Notes: a model not told the origin generated them from the sequence alone. Shown: positions 1 through 9,857, numbered from the stretch's first letter. The stretch: DNA of 64,000 bases from Rhodocyclaceae bacterium (GCA_016791115.1 JAEUNL010000035.1:90828-154827), one strand, 5' to 3'. Numbers and translations: made by a program.

Positions 1-654
1 TTCGGTGTAGTGCCAGAGCTGCCACGGCACATCGATCGCCGCGATCAGCGCGAGCCCGAGCAGGATCAGCATGGTGGCCATCAGCAGCACGCGCGCGATC
101 GTGACCATGCCCACGTCGAGCGGCGTCGAGGCGAGTGCGAATATCGCATCGCGCTCGTGGCTGACCGCCCACCAGGCAATGCCGCCGACAACCGCCGTCT
201 TGAGCACCGCCTTGAGCAATTCGACCAAGCTGTCCTTCGAGAACATGCGCGTGATGCCGCGCAGCGGGCTGAGCTTGGTCAGATCGGGCGCCAGCGGCTT
301 GGTGGTGAAGTTCCAGCCGCCGATCGCGAAGCGTGCGACGAGCGCCGCGAATACCGTCAGGGCGAGGATCGGCGAACCGGCGATCAGGGCCGAAACCGCG
401 TTGTCGAGCAACGCCGTCAACATCGCCTGCGGGTCGAATGCGGCCGTTCGTTCCAGGGTGAGGCCCTTGCGCAGCAAACCCTGGGTACGCTGCGCGATCC
501 ATTGCCCGAACATCCAGAGACTGCCCACGCCGGCGATCAGCACCAGGAACGTGGAGAGTTCCTTGGAGTGCGGAACCTGGCCCTCGTCACGCGCTTCGCT
601 GAGGCGTTTGCTCGATGGCGCTTCTGTTTTTTCGAGGTCGCTGCCGTCTGCCAC
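1..654 (-). CDS. flhB: Flagellar export apparatus protein FlhB, N-terminal part (cut by window start)
   Basis: This is the N-terminal 218 residues of FlhB, the inner-membrane component of the flagellar type III export gate that controls the switch from rod/hook to filament substrates. The protein starts with a charged cytoplasmic stretch (EKTEAPSSKRLSEARDEGQV), the signature of the family, and then runs into hydrophobic segments that include LSTFLVLIAG and a SPLRGITRMFS loop. A GTG start is chosen because GGGAGG lies 7 bases upstream and the family N-terminus begins here. The autocleavage NPTH site lies outside the window. It follows an MCP gene on the same strand. Identification is confident; the remainder cannot be seen. 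Confidence 0.93.
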   Translation of the reverse strand, partial: MADGSDLEKTEAPSSKRLSEARDEGQVPHSKELSTFLVLIAGVGSLWMFGQWIAQRTQGLLRKGLTLERTAAFDPQAMLTALLDNAVSALIAGSPILALTVFAALVARFAIGGWNFTTKPLAPDLTKLSPLRGITRMFSKDSLVELLKAVLKTAVVGGIAWWAVSHERDAIFALASTPLDVGMVTIARVLLMATMLILLGLALIAAIDVPWQLWHYTE

Positions 655-717
655 GGCAAGCCTCCCGCAATGATGGAACGCCCATTGTCGCGGGAACGCC
701 GGCGTGGGATGGCGGCG

Positions 718-738
718 AAAAGCCGGCCAAATGCCGGC
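718..738 (-). terminator. Rho-independent terminator after the MCP gene
   Basis: On the minus strand GCCGGC, a 5-base loop and GCCGGC are followed by TTTT. It sits 33 bases past the stop of the MCP gene and before flhB, so it would separate the two transcription units. The stem is short (6 bp). Confidence 0.55.
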
Positions 739-770
739 CTATTCGCTCATCAGCCGGCGGCGGCCGACGG

Positions 771-2279
771 TCAGGCGAGACGGAATCGCGATATCGCCTG
801 CCCGAGAGAGGCGGCGACGGTTTCCAGGGTCTTGATGTCGTTCGCGATCTGGTGCGTGGACGCCGAGGAGGCATCGGCCATGCGCGTCACGCGTTCGACG
901 TGCTGCGCAATATCGTTTGCCGCGCTGCTCTGCTCGTGCAATGCGCCGGAAATCTCGCCGACGCGGTGACCAACGTTACCGATGCGCCCCGAGATGGTCT
1001 CTATCGAGCCACTCGCGGAGCCCGCGTGCGCAACACCCGTCTCGACGCGCGCGACGGCGTCCTGCATGCCGAGCAGTACGGCTTCCTTGGCACCGCGCAT
1101 CTCGGTCATCATCTGCTCGATCTCGCCGGTGGCCTGCGTCGTGCGCTCGGCCAGCTTGCGCACTTCGTCGGCCACGACCGCGAAACCGCGCCCCAATTCC
1201 CCCGCCCGCGCCGCTTCGATCGCCGCGTTCAGGGCCAGCAGGTTGGTCTGGCCGGCAATGTCCTTGATGATGTGGACGACTTCCGCGGCACGCTCCGATT
1301 TCGCGCCAAGGGATTCGACACTCCGGGCTGCCGTGTGGATGACGGCCGAAATCCCGTTCATCTCGTCCATGGCCGCCTTGACCACCTTGTCGCCGTCCAC
1401 CGCCGCCACATGCGAATGCTCGGACAGGTCGAGCGCATCGCGCGCCGAGTCGGTGATGTGGCTGATCGAAACCGTCAACTCCTGGATCGAAGCAGCCATC
1501 GCTGTTGTGGACGCGCCCTGCTCGACCATACCCGACTCGATGGTGCCGGCAGATGCAGTCAGGCGACCCACCACCTCCAGCAGTTGCCTCGTGTTGCGAT
1601 GAACGTCGTCCAGTGTCGCCCGCAGCTGCGCCTGCATGTGGGCCGCCGAAGCCAGCAGCGGATTGGCCGCCACATCGGACTTGCCGAAACTGAAATCGAG
1701 TTCGCCGCGACCGACGGAGCGTGCAAAATCCGACACGACGAGCGAGCCGACGATCAAGCGCTCGAACATGACGGCCATCACGCACATGACCGAAGTCTGG
1801 AACACGACGTATGCCGCATGCAACAGCACCAGTCCGATCGTTCCCGTCGACGGGAACACGAATACGCCGACGCCGTTTGCCTGCAGCAGATGGAATCCGA
1901 CGTGATGCACCGCGATGACGCCCGCGGCAACCACCAGGGGACGCCAGTCCGCATACAGGAGCAGAAACGCGATCAGCACGAAGATTCCGAAATGCGATTC
2001 GATCATGCCGCCGGTCTGCTGGATCATCACTGCGCAGAAGATCATGAATCCCGCCGCGACCGCACAGCTGGCCGCCGTACTGCCGGGCAACATGCGCGCG
2101 ATCAGGACCGGCACCGCGAGCGCCGGCAAGCCGACGGCGAGTGCCGGAAGCCAGCTCCCGTTGGCAGCGGCAATGCCGAGGCAGACCACCTGCAGAAAGG
2201 CCAGCGTTCCGACCATGACCTTGTCGGCCTTGGCCCGAATCTGCCGGATTGAAGTTGTGTCGCTGGCTTGCTTGCTCAT
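771..2279 (-). CDS. Methyl-accepting chemotaxis protein with multi-span membrane sensor
   Basis: A 502-residue chemoreceptor. The first about 185 residues contain roughly six hydrophobic helices instead of a periplasmic ligand domain, including a [12 protein letters not shown] stretch and a VHHVGFH motif. This type of membrane domain also occurs in front of other signalling outputs, and its ligand is not known to me. The C-terminal half is a standard MCP signalling hairpin with the tip [20 protein letters not shown] and adaptation helices. No HAMP is obvious and there is no C-terminal CheR tether (it ends ISRFRLA). The ATG at 2279 is chosen because the upstream extension is low-complexity and basic. 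A weak sigma-28-like site lies about 270 bases upstream. It is monocistronic, flanked by a terminator. Confidence 0.9.
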   Translation of the reverse strand: MSKQASDTTSIRQIRAKADKVMVGTLAFLQVVCLGIAAANGSWLPALAVGLPALAVPVLIARMLPGSTAASCAVAAGFMIFCAVMIQQTGGMIESHFGIFVLIAFLLLYADWRPLVVAAGVIAVHHVGFHLLQANGVGVFVFPSTGTIGLVLLHAAYVVFQTSVMCVMAVMFERLIVGSLVVSDFARSVGRGELDFSFGKSDVAANPLLASAAHMQAQLRATLDDVHRNTRQLLEVVGRLTASAGTIESGMVEQGASTTAMAASIQELTVSISHITDSARDALDLSEHSHVAAVDGDKVVKAAMDEMNGISAVIHTAARSVESLGAKSERAAEVVHIIKDIAGQTNLLALNAAIEAARAGELGRGFAVVADEVRKLAERTTQATGEIEQMMTEMRGAKEAVLLGMQDAVARVETGVAHAGSASGSIETISGRIGNVGHRVGEISGALHEQSSAANDIAQHVERVTRMADASSASTHQIANDIKTLETVAASLGQAISRFRLA

Positions 2280-2620
2280 GGTGTCTGCTTCCTCATTGCG
2301 CGGTCGCTGGTGCGCGGCAGAATTGCCGCTCTTGCTGCTGCTGACTCTCGCACCACCAGAGCAACGCCCCGCTGTAGCACAGCCACGCGCCCAGAAAGGC
2401 CCATGCGAGGCGGATCCTGCGTTCTTGCGATGCGGTCGGTGGAGTCGGCCGTGTCTCGTGGAATGCTGTTTGCAATTGCGGCGTGACCGGCGGACAAGCG
2501 AAATCCCCGCCGCTGACACCCCATGTGCCAGCTTGACGGGTTTAACGTTTGAACGGAAGGTCGGTGTGAAACTTGAGCGCCGTGGCTCGCCTCGTCGAGA
2601 CGGGACAGCCGGGCGGGGGA
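2280..2620. other. 341-base gap upstream of the multi-span MCP
   Basis: I see no gene here. The open frames are extensions of the MCP frame or its antisense. Apart from the weak sigma-28-like site at 2550-2576, nothing distinct is visible. Confidence 0.5.
2550..2576 (-). promoter_or_regulatory. Possible sigma-28 (FliA) promoter for the MCP
   Basis: On the minus strand TCAAGTTT, 11 bases, then TCCGTTCA. The -35 is near the consensus TAAAGTTT (7 of 8), but the -10 agrees with GCCGATAA at only about half its positions. The distance to the MCP start is long, about 270 bases. It shares the TCAAG element with the better sites before motA and cheV. Confidence 0.3.
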
Positions 2621-2986
2621 TCAGCGCGAGGATCTCGGCGCGATTCGCGCCCGCAGTCGATCAGTCTCGCGCTTGAGTACGTCGAGCTGGTGGCCCAGCA
2701 ACTCGACGTGATCCTGCATCATGCCCGTAATCTGCCACACGGCCTTGAGGGGCGATCCGGCCGAGGCACGCATCGCATCGAGCTGGTTTTGCAGTTGCCG
2801 AAGTTCGTCGCTGCGATCGGGCGCGGCAGCGATGAACGCATCGATCGCCCAGCGCCGCGCATCGAAATAGGCTGCCGGATCGTCCGCAGCGAGCTTGCGC
2901 CAGCCTTCGAAATCGAAATTGCCCGGACCATGGGCCGGAACGTGGGCAGGATCGCCGGATTTTTCCGTGCTGGAATGACCTGACAT
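2621..2986 (-). CDS. Small DUF3135-like protein
   Basis: A 121-residue soluble, charged protein of unknown function. After about 25 polar residues it has [22 protein letters not shown], which resembles the conserved start of the DUF3135 family, and then helical segments with a predicted coiled-coil tail ([21 protein letters not shown]). The start at 2986 has a strong AAGGAGGT Shine-Dalgarno. It lies 79 bases downstream of the GspE-like ATPase gene on the same strand and probably closes the cheV-cheY-cheZ-cheA operon. The family link is from motif memory only. Confidence 0.7.
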   Translation of the reverse strand: MSGHSSTEKSGDPAHVPAHGPGNFDFEGWRKLAADDPAAYFDARRWAIDAFIAAAPDRSDELRQLQNQLDAMRASAGSPLKAVWQITGMMQDHVELLGHQLDVLKRETDRLRARIAPRSSR

Positions 2987-3065
2987 GCAGAAGACCTCCT
3001 TGCTGCATGCTAGCCGACCCGGCCGGCGCCAGCAAGGCGCCGAACGGCCTCGCGGCAACTGCCGC

Positions 3066-5627
3066 TCAGTTGGATACCGCGCGCACCTGCGACAGGTCGG
3101 TCAGGCCTTGCAGTATCTTGGCGATGCCGTCCTGCTTGAGATTGCGCATCCCGGCACGGATTGCGGTGTGGGCGATCTCCTCGATCTCGGCGCGGCGCAT
3201 GGCCAGGCGCTTGATCTCGGGTGTCGCCACCAGCAGTTCGTGCAGGGCAATGCGGCCGCGGTAGCCGGATCCCGAGCACTGCGGGCAACCCTTGGCGGAA
3301 TGGAGCTTGAGCCCCCCCTTGCCGTCGCCGAACCGGGCGAGCCAGTGGGCACGCACGGAATCGACCTCGAACCCGGCGTTGGCCGGCATGTTGAAGCAGT
3401 ACTCCGCGAGCAGTTCCTCGATCTCGTCGTCCGTCGCGCTGCGCTCGTGAACGCAACTGCTGCACAGGCGCTTCGTGAGGCGCTGCGCCAGGACGCCGAG
3501 CAGCGAATCCGCAAAATTGAACGGATCCACGCCCATGTCGAGCAAACGGGTAATGCTTTCCGGCGCGCTGTTGGTATGCAGGGTAGACAGCACGAGGTGG
3601 CCGGTAAGCGAGGCTTCGACGCCGATGCGCGCAGTTTCCTGGTCACGCATTTCGCCAACCATGATCACGTCGGGGTCGGCGCGCAGGAAGGACCGCAGCG
3701 CGTGGGCAAAAGTCCAGCCGATCTTCGGATTGACCTGCACCTGGCGCAGGCCGGGCTGCGTGATTTCGACCGGATCCTCGGCAGTCCAGATCTTGCGCTC
3801 GGGTACGTTGATGTACGACAGCGCCGAATGCAGCGTGGTCGTCTTGCCGGAGCCGGTCGGGCCGCACACCAGCAGCAGCCCGTAGGACTTTTCCATGATG
3901 CGGCGCAGGTGGTCGCGGTTCCAGTCCGACAGGTTGAGCTTGTCCAGCGGCACCGGCTTGGCGCTCGACAGGATGCGCATGACCACATCCTCGAGGCCGC
4001 GATTGGTCGGGATCGTCGCCACGCGCAACTCGATCTTCGCGGGGCCGAAGCGCTGGAAATCGATCTTGCCGTCCTGCGGCTTACGCCGCTCCGAGATGTC
4101 CAGATCGGCCATGATCTTGATTCGCGCCAGCACCGCCGAGCGGTAGTTGGCCGGCAGTTCGAGGTATGGCACCAGCGTTCCGTCCTTGCGAAAGCGCACC
4201 CGCATCTTTTGCTTGTCCGGGTAGCTCTCGATGTGGATGTCCGAGGCCTGCTGGCTGTAGGCATCGAGGATCATGGTGTTGACCAGCCTCACCAGCGTGT
4301 TGTCGGACTCCTGCACCGGCGCATCGGTCGCTTCGTCCGCCGGATCGATGTGCAATGCGCTTGCGAGCGCATTGATGTCGGGACGGGAATCCGCCGCATT
4401 CGTGCCTGTGTAGTGCATCGCCCGTTCATGGCGGCCGGTAACCGAATCCTGCGCCTGGCCATCGACATCGAGCGGTTCGAACCAGAGCACCTCGGGACCG
4501 AAGCGCTTGCGCAGCACCTCGTCGATCTGCCGCCGCGGCGCCACGACCGGCACCACCTTGAGTTGCGTGAGAAAGCGGATCTCGTTGAGCCGATCGACGC
4601 GCATCGGATCTTCGAGCGCAACGACCAGCATGCCGTCGCGCGCCATCACCGGAATCACGCGCAGGCGATTCACCACGCCCTCGGGAATCATGCGCAGGGC
4701 ATTGGCGTCGACCGGAAAACTGTCCAGGTCAACGACCGGAAAGCCAAGCTTGCGCGCGAGTACCTCGTGCAGGTCCTCGTCGGAGAGGACGCCCATGCCG
4801 ACCAGGATGCGCCCAAGCGGCATGGAACGGTCTTCGCGCTGCTTCTGCAGCGCTTCCTCGAGCTTGGCTTCGTCGATCATGCCCAGCTCGAGGAGTGCTT
4901 CGCCCAGCCGCATCACGGGCATCGACTGCTGTTTTTCGAGCGCCTGAAGAAGCTGCTCTTCGCTGACGATGTTCTTCTCGATCAGATAGTCGCCGATACG
5001 CTGGCTGCGCATGGCCTCCTGCTCTGCCAGCGCGAGATCGATCTGTTCGGCGTCGACGATGTTGTGATCCACCAGCATCTGACCAAGGTAGCCGCCGATG
5101 GACAGGTTCTTCAGGGCGGCACAGGGCACGAACAGCCGCTCGATCGTCAGTGTGTCGCCCTCGCCGGCCGACGGGAACAGGAAGGTTCCAAAGCTCTCTG
5201 TGACGTGCCCCAGGGTCTTCCCCTCGAGGACGCTGCCGTTGTGCAACTCGACCAGGAAAGGCTGCCAGGACGGTGCGGGAATCAGTGCCGGATCGAGCGC
5301 TGCGCTGTTCTCGCGCGTGACGGAAACGGGACGTGTAAGACGCAACGTGAGTATCTCGCCCAGATAGATCGTCTGGGTCGTCGTGGCACGCGGCAACTGG
5401 AATTCCAGCGCATCCTGCTCGGGCAGGAAGAACGTCATCTTGCCGGCGACGCGGCGTCCGCCGATTGCGGTTATCTCGCAGTCCTGCGCCTCGGTTTGCT
5501 CGATGTCGGCAGGGAACAGGGCATAGGGCGGTGTCGGCCAGCGGAAGTTGCGGGTCACCGGCTTGTCGCCCGAACCGGGGACACGCTCCACCAGACCGAC
5601 GAGAGGCGGAGAGTTCAGGCGTTCCAT
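3066..5627 (-). CDS. GspE/PilB-family ATPase with four N-terminal MshEN-type repeats
   Basis: An 853-residue secretion/pilus-type ATPase. Residues 1-175 are an unrecognised domain. About residues 180-295 contain four tandem repeats of the MshEN pattern (xLGxxLxxxxIxxxxxLxxALxxQ), which in MshE binds c-di-GMP. Then follow the GspE N2-like region, Walker A GPTGSGKTTT near residue 599, the Asp boxes around TAEDPVEITQPG, Walker B IMVGEMRD, and a tetracysteine zinc site (LCSSC...CPQCSG). The ATG at 5627 is preferred over an upstream GTG because GGAG lies 8 bases before it. It follows cheA by 44 bases and no pilus or type II secretion genes are nearby, so the machine it drives is unknown. A role in c-di-GMP-dependent motility is inference. 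Confidence 0.88.
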   Translation of the reverse strand: MERLNSPPLVGLVERVPGSGDKPVTRNFRWPTPPYALFPADIEQTEAQDCEITAIGGRRVAGKMTFFLPEQDALEFQLPRATTTQTIYLGEILTLRLTRPVSVTRENSAALDPALIPAPSWQPFLVELHNGSVLEGKTLGHVTESFGTFLFPSAGEGDTLTIERLFVPCAALKNLSIGGYLGQMLVDHNIVDAEQIDLALAEQEAMRSQRIGDYLIEKNIVSEEQLLQALEKQQSMPVMRLGEALLELGMIDEAKLEEALQKQREDRSMPLGRILVGMGVLSDEDLHEVLARKLGFPVVDLDSFPVDANALRMIPEGVVNRLRVIPVMARDGMLVVALEDPMRVDRLNEIRFLTQLKVVPVVAPRRQIDEVLRKRFGPEVLWFEPLDVDGQAQDSVTGRHERAMHYTGTNAADSRPDINALASALHIDPADEATDAPVQESDNTLVRLVNTMILDAYSQQASDIHIESYPDKQKMRVRFRKDGTLVPYLELPANYRSAVLARIKIMADLDISERRKPQDGKIDFQRFGPAKIELRVATIPTNRGLEDVVMRILSSAKPVPLDKLNLSDWNRDHLRRIMEKSYGLLLVCGPTGSGKTTTLHSALSYINVPERKIWTAEDPVEITQPGLRQVQVNPKIGWTFAHALRSFLRADPDVIMVGEMRDQETARIGVEASLTGHLVLSTLHTNSAPESITRLLDMGVDPFNFADSLLGVLAQRLTKRLCSSCVHERSATDDEIEELLAEYCFNMPANAGFEVDSVRAHWLARFGDGKGGLKLHSAKGCPQCSGSGYRGRIALHELLVATPEIKRLAMRRAEIEEIAHTAIRAGMRNLKQDGIAKILQGLTDLSQVRAVSN

Positions 5628-5671
5628 GGTCACTGCTCCGGTCACTGCGCGATACCCGATCGGAATCGCGT

Positions 5672-7543
5672 TCAGGCGGCCTGGGCCAGCACCGGCAGCA
5701 GTGCCTGGCGCGGCACACCCCGCGTATCACCCAGCGATCCCAACAGCTCCTTCATGTCGAGGATGAGGACGATCTGTCCGTTCGACAAGGTCGTGACCCC
5801 CGCCACGCCCTTCGGACGGAAGTCGTCGAGCGACTTGATGACCGCATCCTCGCGACCCGCGAACGAATCGATTGCCAGGATGAAGCTGGTCTCCGCCGTC
5901 TGCATCAGCACGCCGTATTCGGGCGTCGCCTGCTGCTCCCATCCAAGCAGGAACGAGAGCGGCAGCACGGGCAGCACTTCGCCGCGCACGACCATTGTGG
6001 CGCGGCCGCCGATCTCCTGGATCTCCTTCGCCTCGACCGGCAGAATCTCGCGCACCATCGAAAGCGGCACGGCAAACGGCTGGTCGCCAAGGCGCACCAG
6101 CAGGACCGGCAGGATCGCGAGCGTCAGCGGCAGGGAAATGATGAAGGTCGTTCCCTTGCCGGGGTTCGAGCGGATGTCGATCGTGCCGTTGAGCTTCTGG
6201 ATGTTGGTTTTCACCACATCCATGCCGACGCCGCGCCCGGATACGTCGGACACCTGGCTGGCGGTCGAGAACCCCGGCAGGAAGATCAGGTTCAGGCTCT
6301 GACGCTCGTCCATCGTGTTGGCTTCTTCGTCGGTGATCAGCCCCTTCTCGAGTGCCTTGGCACGAAGCTTCTCCGGATTCATGCCGCGCCCATCGTCGGA
6401 CACCATCAGGACAATGTGATCGCCTTCCTGGCGCGCTTCGAGCCGCACCAGGGACTTCTCCGACTTGCCGCTCGCAAGACGCTCCGACGGCGGCTCGACG
6501 CCATGATCCACGGCGTTGCGCAGCAGGTGGATGATCGGGTCGGACAAATCCTCGATCATGGTCTTGTCGATCTCGGTTTCCTCGCCGGCCAGCTCCATCT
6601 CGATTTCCTTGCCGAGTCCGCGCGCCAGGTCGCGCACGATGCGCGGATACTTCTGGAACAGGCGGCCGACGGGCTGCATGCGCGTTTTCATGACCGCGTT
6701 CTGCAGGTCGGAAACCAGGAGGTCGAGCTGGCTTACCGCCGCGTCGAGTGCATGCAGGGTCTCGCCATCCTGCTTGCCGTTGAGGATGTCGCTTCGCAGC
6801 GCTGTCAGCCGGTTCTTGGTCAGACCGATCTCCCCCGAAAGATTGAGCACCTGGTCAAGGCGTGCGGTATCGACGCGAATCGCGTTTTCGCGCACGCGTT
6901 CGCCTTCGCGTCGTCCGCTGACCTGCTGCGAACCCGGCTTGTCCGTACCGCGACGGCCGAACGGCGACGGTACAGCCTCCGGCTCGGGCACATTCGCGGC
7001 ACGCGATTCCGGACCGCTCTTGGCGAGCGCAATCTGCGCGGGCACGCCGGTCACCACCGCATGCATGGCGCTCCAGTCTGGCCCGGCGGCCTGCGCACCT
7101 GCCGGCGCATGTGCGGCCTGGGCCGGCGCGGAGGCCGGGCCTCCGGCGAGATTGCCAGCGATCGCTTCCTTCAGGTTCTGCAGCAGGTGCGCCTGTGCGC
7201 CAGGCGGTTGAACGCCGCGCTCGAGGTACCCGAACATGTGACGCACGGTGGCGGTCGCATCGAGGATGGCATCCATCGTCTCGGGCGTGACGTCCAGCTC
7301 GCCGTTGCGCAACTTGTCGAAGAGGTTCTCGGTCAAGTGGCACAGCGTGACCAGTTCGGCCGCATTGAGAAAACCCGCGCCGCCCTTGATCGTGTGGAAG
7401 CCGCGGAAGATCTCGTTCAATAGCGCACGATCATGTGGCGCCCGCTCCAGATCCACCAGCTTGTTGTCGACACCGGACAGCAGATCGGTCGCCTCGACGA
7501 GAAAGTCCTGCAGCAGGTCTTCCATTCCCTGGAAATCGCTCAT
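5672..7543 (-). CDS. cheA: Chemotaxis histidine kinase CheA (P2-less form)
   Basis: A 623-residue kinase that phosphorylates CheY and CheB in response to receptors. The HPt domain holds the phospho-acceptor His50 in HTIKGGAG. A low-complexity Ala/Pro linker replaces the usual P2 domain. Then come the P3 dimerisation helices, the catalytic domain with N box NAVDHG, G1 DDGRGM and G2 GRGVGMDVV, and a C-terminal CheW-like P5 domain. It lies between cheZ and the GspE-like gene. This is the second cheA of the window; the other, at 19606-21786, is 726 residues and has a P2-like region. The pair suggests either two arrays or a division of labour. Confidence 0.95.
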   Translation of the reverse strand: MSDFQGMEDLLQDFLVEATDLLSGVDNKLVDLERAPHDRALLNEIFRGFHTIKGGAGFLNAAELVTLCHLTENLFDKLRNGELDVTPETMDAILDATATVRHMFGYLERGVQPPGAQAHLLQNLKEAIAGNLAGGPASAPAQAAHAPAGAQAAGPDWSAMHAVVTGVPAQIALAKSGPESRAANVPEPEAVPSPFGRRGTDKPGSQQVSGRREGERVRENAIRVDTARLDQVLNLSGEIGLTKNRLTALRSDILNGKQDGETLHALDAAVSQLDLLVSDLQNAVMKTRMQPVGRLFQKYPRIVRDLARGLGKEIEMELAGEETEIDKTMIEDLSDPIIHLLRNAVDHGVEPPSERLASGKSEKSLVRLEARQEGDHIVLMVSDDGRGMNPEKLRAKALEKGLITDEEANTMDERQSLNLIFLPGFSTASQVSDVSGRGVGMDVVKTNIQKLNGTIDIRSNPGKGTTFIISLPLTLAILPVLLVRLGDQPFAVPLSMVREILPVEAKEIQEIGGRATMVVRGEVLPVLPLSFLLGWEQQATPEYGVLMQTAETSFILAIDSFAGREDAVIKSLDDFRPKGVAGVTTLSNGQIVLILDMKELLGSLGDTRGVPRQALLPVLAQAA

Positions 7544-7639
7544 TCGTATGTTCTCCGCTTGTTACCGCGCTTGCCGGCCCACTCGCCTGGCTGGCCGTTC
7601 GAATGCCTGTCCGGCACGAGACGGGTTCTCGCTCCAGCC

Positions 7640-8455
7640 TCAGAATCCCAAGCTTTCGAGCAGATCATCCACCTGCTCCTGGTTCGTGACGACATCGCCA
7701 CGCCCTGCCGCATCGATGACCGGGCCATTTTTCAGCCCGCCTCCTGCGTCGTTGCGCACGCCTTCGGGCATCGCCTCGATCAGCACCTGCAGCAGCTGGG
7801 ACTCCATCTGCTGGGCGAGCTCGACGATCTTCTTGATCACCTGCCCGGTGAGATCCTGAAAATCCTGCGCCATCATGATGTCCATCAACTGCGCATTCGT
7901 TGCTTCGGTCTGCTGCGGAATGTCATGCAGGAACGCACGCGTTTCCGCGGCTAGCGCCTTGAAGTCGTCGGTTGAGAGTTCGTTGGCGAACAGCTTGTCC
8001 CACCGCTTGGCGAGCAGTCCTGAGCGGTCGTGCATGCTGTCCTGGATGGGGCGCGCGATATCGGTCGCATTGAGCACGCGGCTCGCCGCCTGCTCGGTCA
8101 TCTGTGCGACGTACATGAGTCGGCTCTTCGCATCGGGTAGCGCACTTGCCGCATCCTGAAGCGCCTTGTCGTAGCCCAGTTCGCGCAAGGTGTCGTGCAA
8201 TTGACGCGTCATGTGCCCGACCTTCTGGAACACCGTGTCGCACGAATGCTCGTGTTTCACCTCGGTCACTTGGGCGTGACCGGCCGACTCGGCGGAAACG
8301 CTGTCGAACAGGGCCTGCAGTTCATCCGAGTCGCCGGACGTGTCGACCGGATGCACCACTTCGAGCTTCGGTTTCGAAGATCCCGCTGCGATGCTGTCGA
8401 ACAACGCCTGCAGGTCGTCGGAATCGCCCGATTCGTCGAATGCTTTTTTTGCCAT
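7640..8455 (-). CDS. cheZ: CheY-P phosphatase CheZ with duplicated N-terminal peptide
   Basis: A 271-residue phosphatase that dephosphorylates CheY-P. The active segment MAQDFQDLTGQV carries Asp201 and Gln205, matching the D-x3-Q pair of E. coli CheZ, and the C-terminal CheY-binding peptide VDDLLESLGF is intact. Unusually, the first 60 residues contain two near-identical copies of SGDSD(D/E)LQALFDS that resemble CheY-binding peptides. The ATG at 8455 follows GAGGAG on the minus strand; the longer open frame upstream overlaps cheY out of frame and is not used. It sits between cheY and cheA in one operon. Confidence 0.94.
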   Translation of the reverse strand: MAKKAFDESGDSDDLQALFDSIAAGSSKPKLEVVHPVDTSGDSDELQALFDSVSAESAGHAQVTEVKHEHSCDTVFQKVGHMTRQLHDTLRELGYDKALQDAASALPDAKSRLMYVAQMTEQAASRVLNATDIARPIQDSMHDRSGLLAKRWDKLFANELSTDDFKALAAETRAFLHDIPQQTEATNAQLMDIMMAQDFQDLTGQVIKKIVELAQQMESQLLQVLIEAMPEGVRNDAGGGLKNGPVIDAAGRGDVVTNQEQVDDLLESLGF

Positions 8456-8465
8456 CGCAGTCTCC

Positions 8466-8864
8466 TCAGGCAGCCTTGGCGTTATGCTTCTCGAATATCT
8501 TCGAGAGCTTCTCCGACAGCGTGCCGGCCGTGAATGGCTTGACGATGTAGCCCGACGCCCCGGCCCCGGCGGCGGCAATGATGTTCTCCTTCTTCGCTTC
8601 GGCGGTGATCATCAGAACGGGCAGATGGGCCAGCGCGGGGTTCGACCGGATTGCCTGCAGCAACTGCAGCCCGTCCATGTTGGGCATGTTCCAGTCCGTC
8701 ACGACGAAGTCGAATCCGCCACCCTGCAGCTTCTGGAGGGCGACGGCGCCGTCTTCTGCCTCGTCGACATTGGCAAAGCCAAGCTCCTTGAGCAGATTGC
8801 GCACGATTCTTCGCATGGTCGAAAAATCGTCGACGACGAGGAATTTCATTTTCGGATCGGACAT
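8466..8864 (-). CDS. cheY: Chemotaxis response regulator CheY (first copy)
   Basis: A 132-residue single-domain receiver that carries the signal to the flagellar motor switch. The acidic pocket VVDD, the phospho-acceptor Asp57 ([12 protein letters not shown]), the Thr/Ala region MITAEA and the Lys in VKPF are all present. It sits ten bases before cheZ and just downstream of two cheV genes, so it is probably the partner of this CheZ. The ATG at 8864 is followed by [13 protein letters not shown] as in classical CheY. The other CheY (21823-22188) pairs with the second cheA. Confidence 0.96.
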   Translation of the reverse strand: MSDPKMKFLVVDDFSTMRRIVRNLLKELGFANVDEAEDGAVALQKLQGGGFDFVVTDWNMPNMDGLQLLQAIRSNPALAHLPVLMITAEAKKENIIAAAGAGASGYIVKPFTAGTLSEKLSKIFEKHNAKAA

Positions 8865-8883
8865 GGTGCTCTCCAGCGTGGTC

Positions 8884-9816
8884 TTAGCGAGACTTGTTGA
8901 GGTAGGGGCGCAGCGTTTCGGCAAGGACCGCGGCATCGAACTTCGCGACATAGGCATCGACGCCGACGCTCTTGCCCATTGCGCGATTGGCTTCCGACGA
9001 CAGCGACGAGTGCATGACCACCGGGATGCCTTCGAAACGCGGATCGTTCTTGATGTTCCGTGTGAGGACGTAACCATCCATCTCCGGCATTTCGGCGTCG
9101 ACCAGAATCAGGTCGACCTCTTCGGAGACCGGCCGTCCGGCGGCTTGCAGATGGGCAGCCATGCCCTGCAGGCGAGTCCAGGCCTCGAGGCCGTTGAGTG
9201 CGTGCTTGTGGCGCACGCCCAGCTTGTCCAGCACTTCGGCGATCTTCTTGCGTGCGACTGACGAGTCGTCGACGAAGAAAATGTTCACTTCGCGGTCCTG
9301 AACCAGGGACGGAATCTCTCCGATGATCGCTTCGCCGAAGGTGTTGGCCAGGATCGTTTCCACATCGAGGATGGATACGAGCTTGCCGTCAGGCAGGTGC
9401 GTGATCGCCGTGATCAGGGTCTGGCCACCGGTGTTCTCCGGTGCATGGACCTTGTCCCAGTCCACCCGGATGATGCGATCGACTTCATGCACCAGGAACC
9501 CCAGGGTTCGCTTGCTGTATTCGGTCACCATCATCGAGCCGCCGCGCCCCGATGTTCCGGTGAGGTTGAGCGCGCTCGCCAGCGAGATCACCGGTATCAC
9601 GTTTCCGCGCAGCGATATCAAGCCCTCGACGCCGGCAGGCATGTTGGGCGCCTTGGTGATGAATGGTGTTTTCGAAACTTCGCGCACCTTGAACACGTTG
9701 ATCCCGAAGGTTTCGCCCGTGCCGAGCGAGAACAGCAGGATTTCCATGCAGTTGCTGCCTGCCAGCCTGGTTCGTGCGTCGACTGCTTCAAGCAGCGTGT
9801 GATCTGTTCTGTCCAT
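8884..9816 (-). CDS. cheV: CheV: CheW-receiver hybrid coupling protein (copy 1)
   Basis: A 310-residue protein joining an N-terminal CheW-like adaptor domain (about 15-165, with [11 protein letters not shown] and VISLRGN-type core) to a C-terminal receiver (about 175-305) whose phospho-acceptor lies in [12 protein letters not shown]. CheV links receptors to CheA, and its phosphorylation adjusts the coupling. It is a tandem paralogue of the next gene upstream (9858-10823), with strong similarity along the full length, and lies 19 bases before cheY. The start [20 protein letters not shown] aligns with the paralogue's [16 protein letters not shown]. Confidence 0.95.
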   Translation of the reverse strand: MDRTDHTLLEAVDARTRLAGSNCMEILLFSLGTGETFGINVFKVREVSKTPFITKAPNMPAGVEGLISLRGNVIPVISLASALNLTGTSGRGGSMMVTEYSKRTLGFLVHEVDRIIRVDWDKVHAPENTGGQTLITAITHLPDGKLVSILDVETILANTFGEAIIGEIPSLVQDREVNIFFVDDSSVARKKIAEVLDKLGVRHKHALNGLEAWTRLQGMAAHLQAAGRPVSEEVDLILVDAEMPEMDGYVLTRNIKNDPRFEGIPVVMHSSLSSEANRAMGKSVGVDAYVAKFDAAVLAETLRPYLNKSR

Positions 9817-9857
9817 TCGATTCGCCTCGTCGTTCTGGCTCTGGGTTCTCGTAAGGC

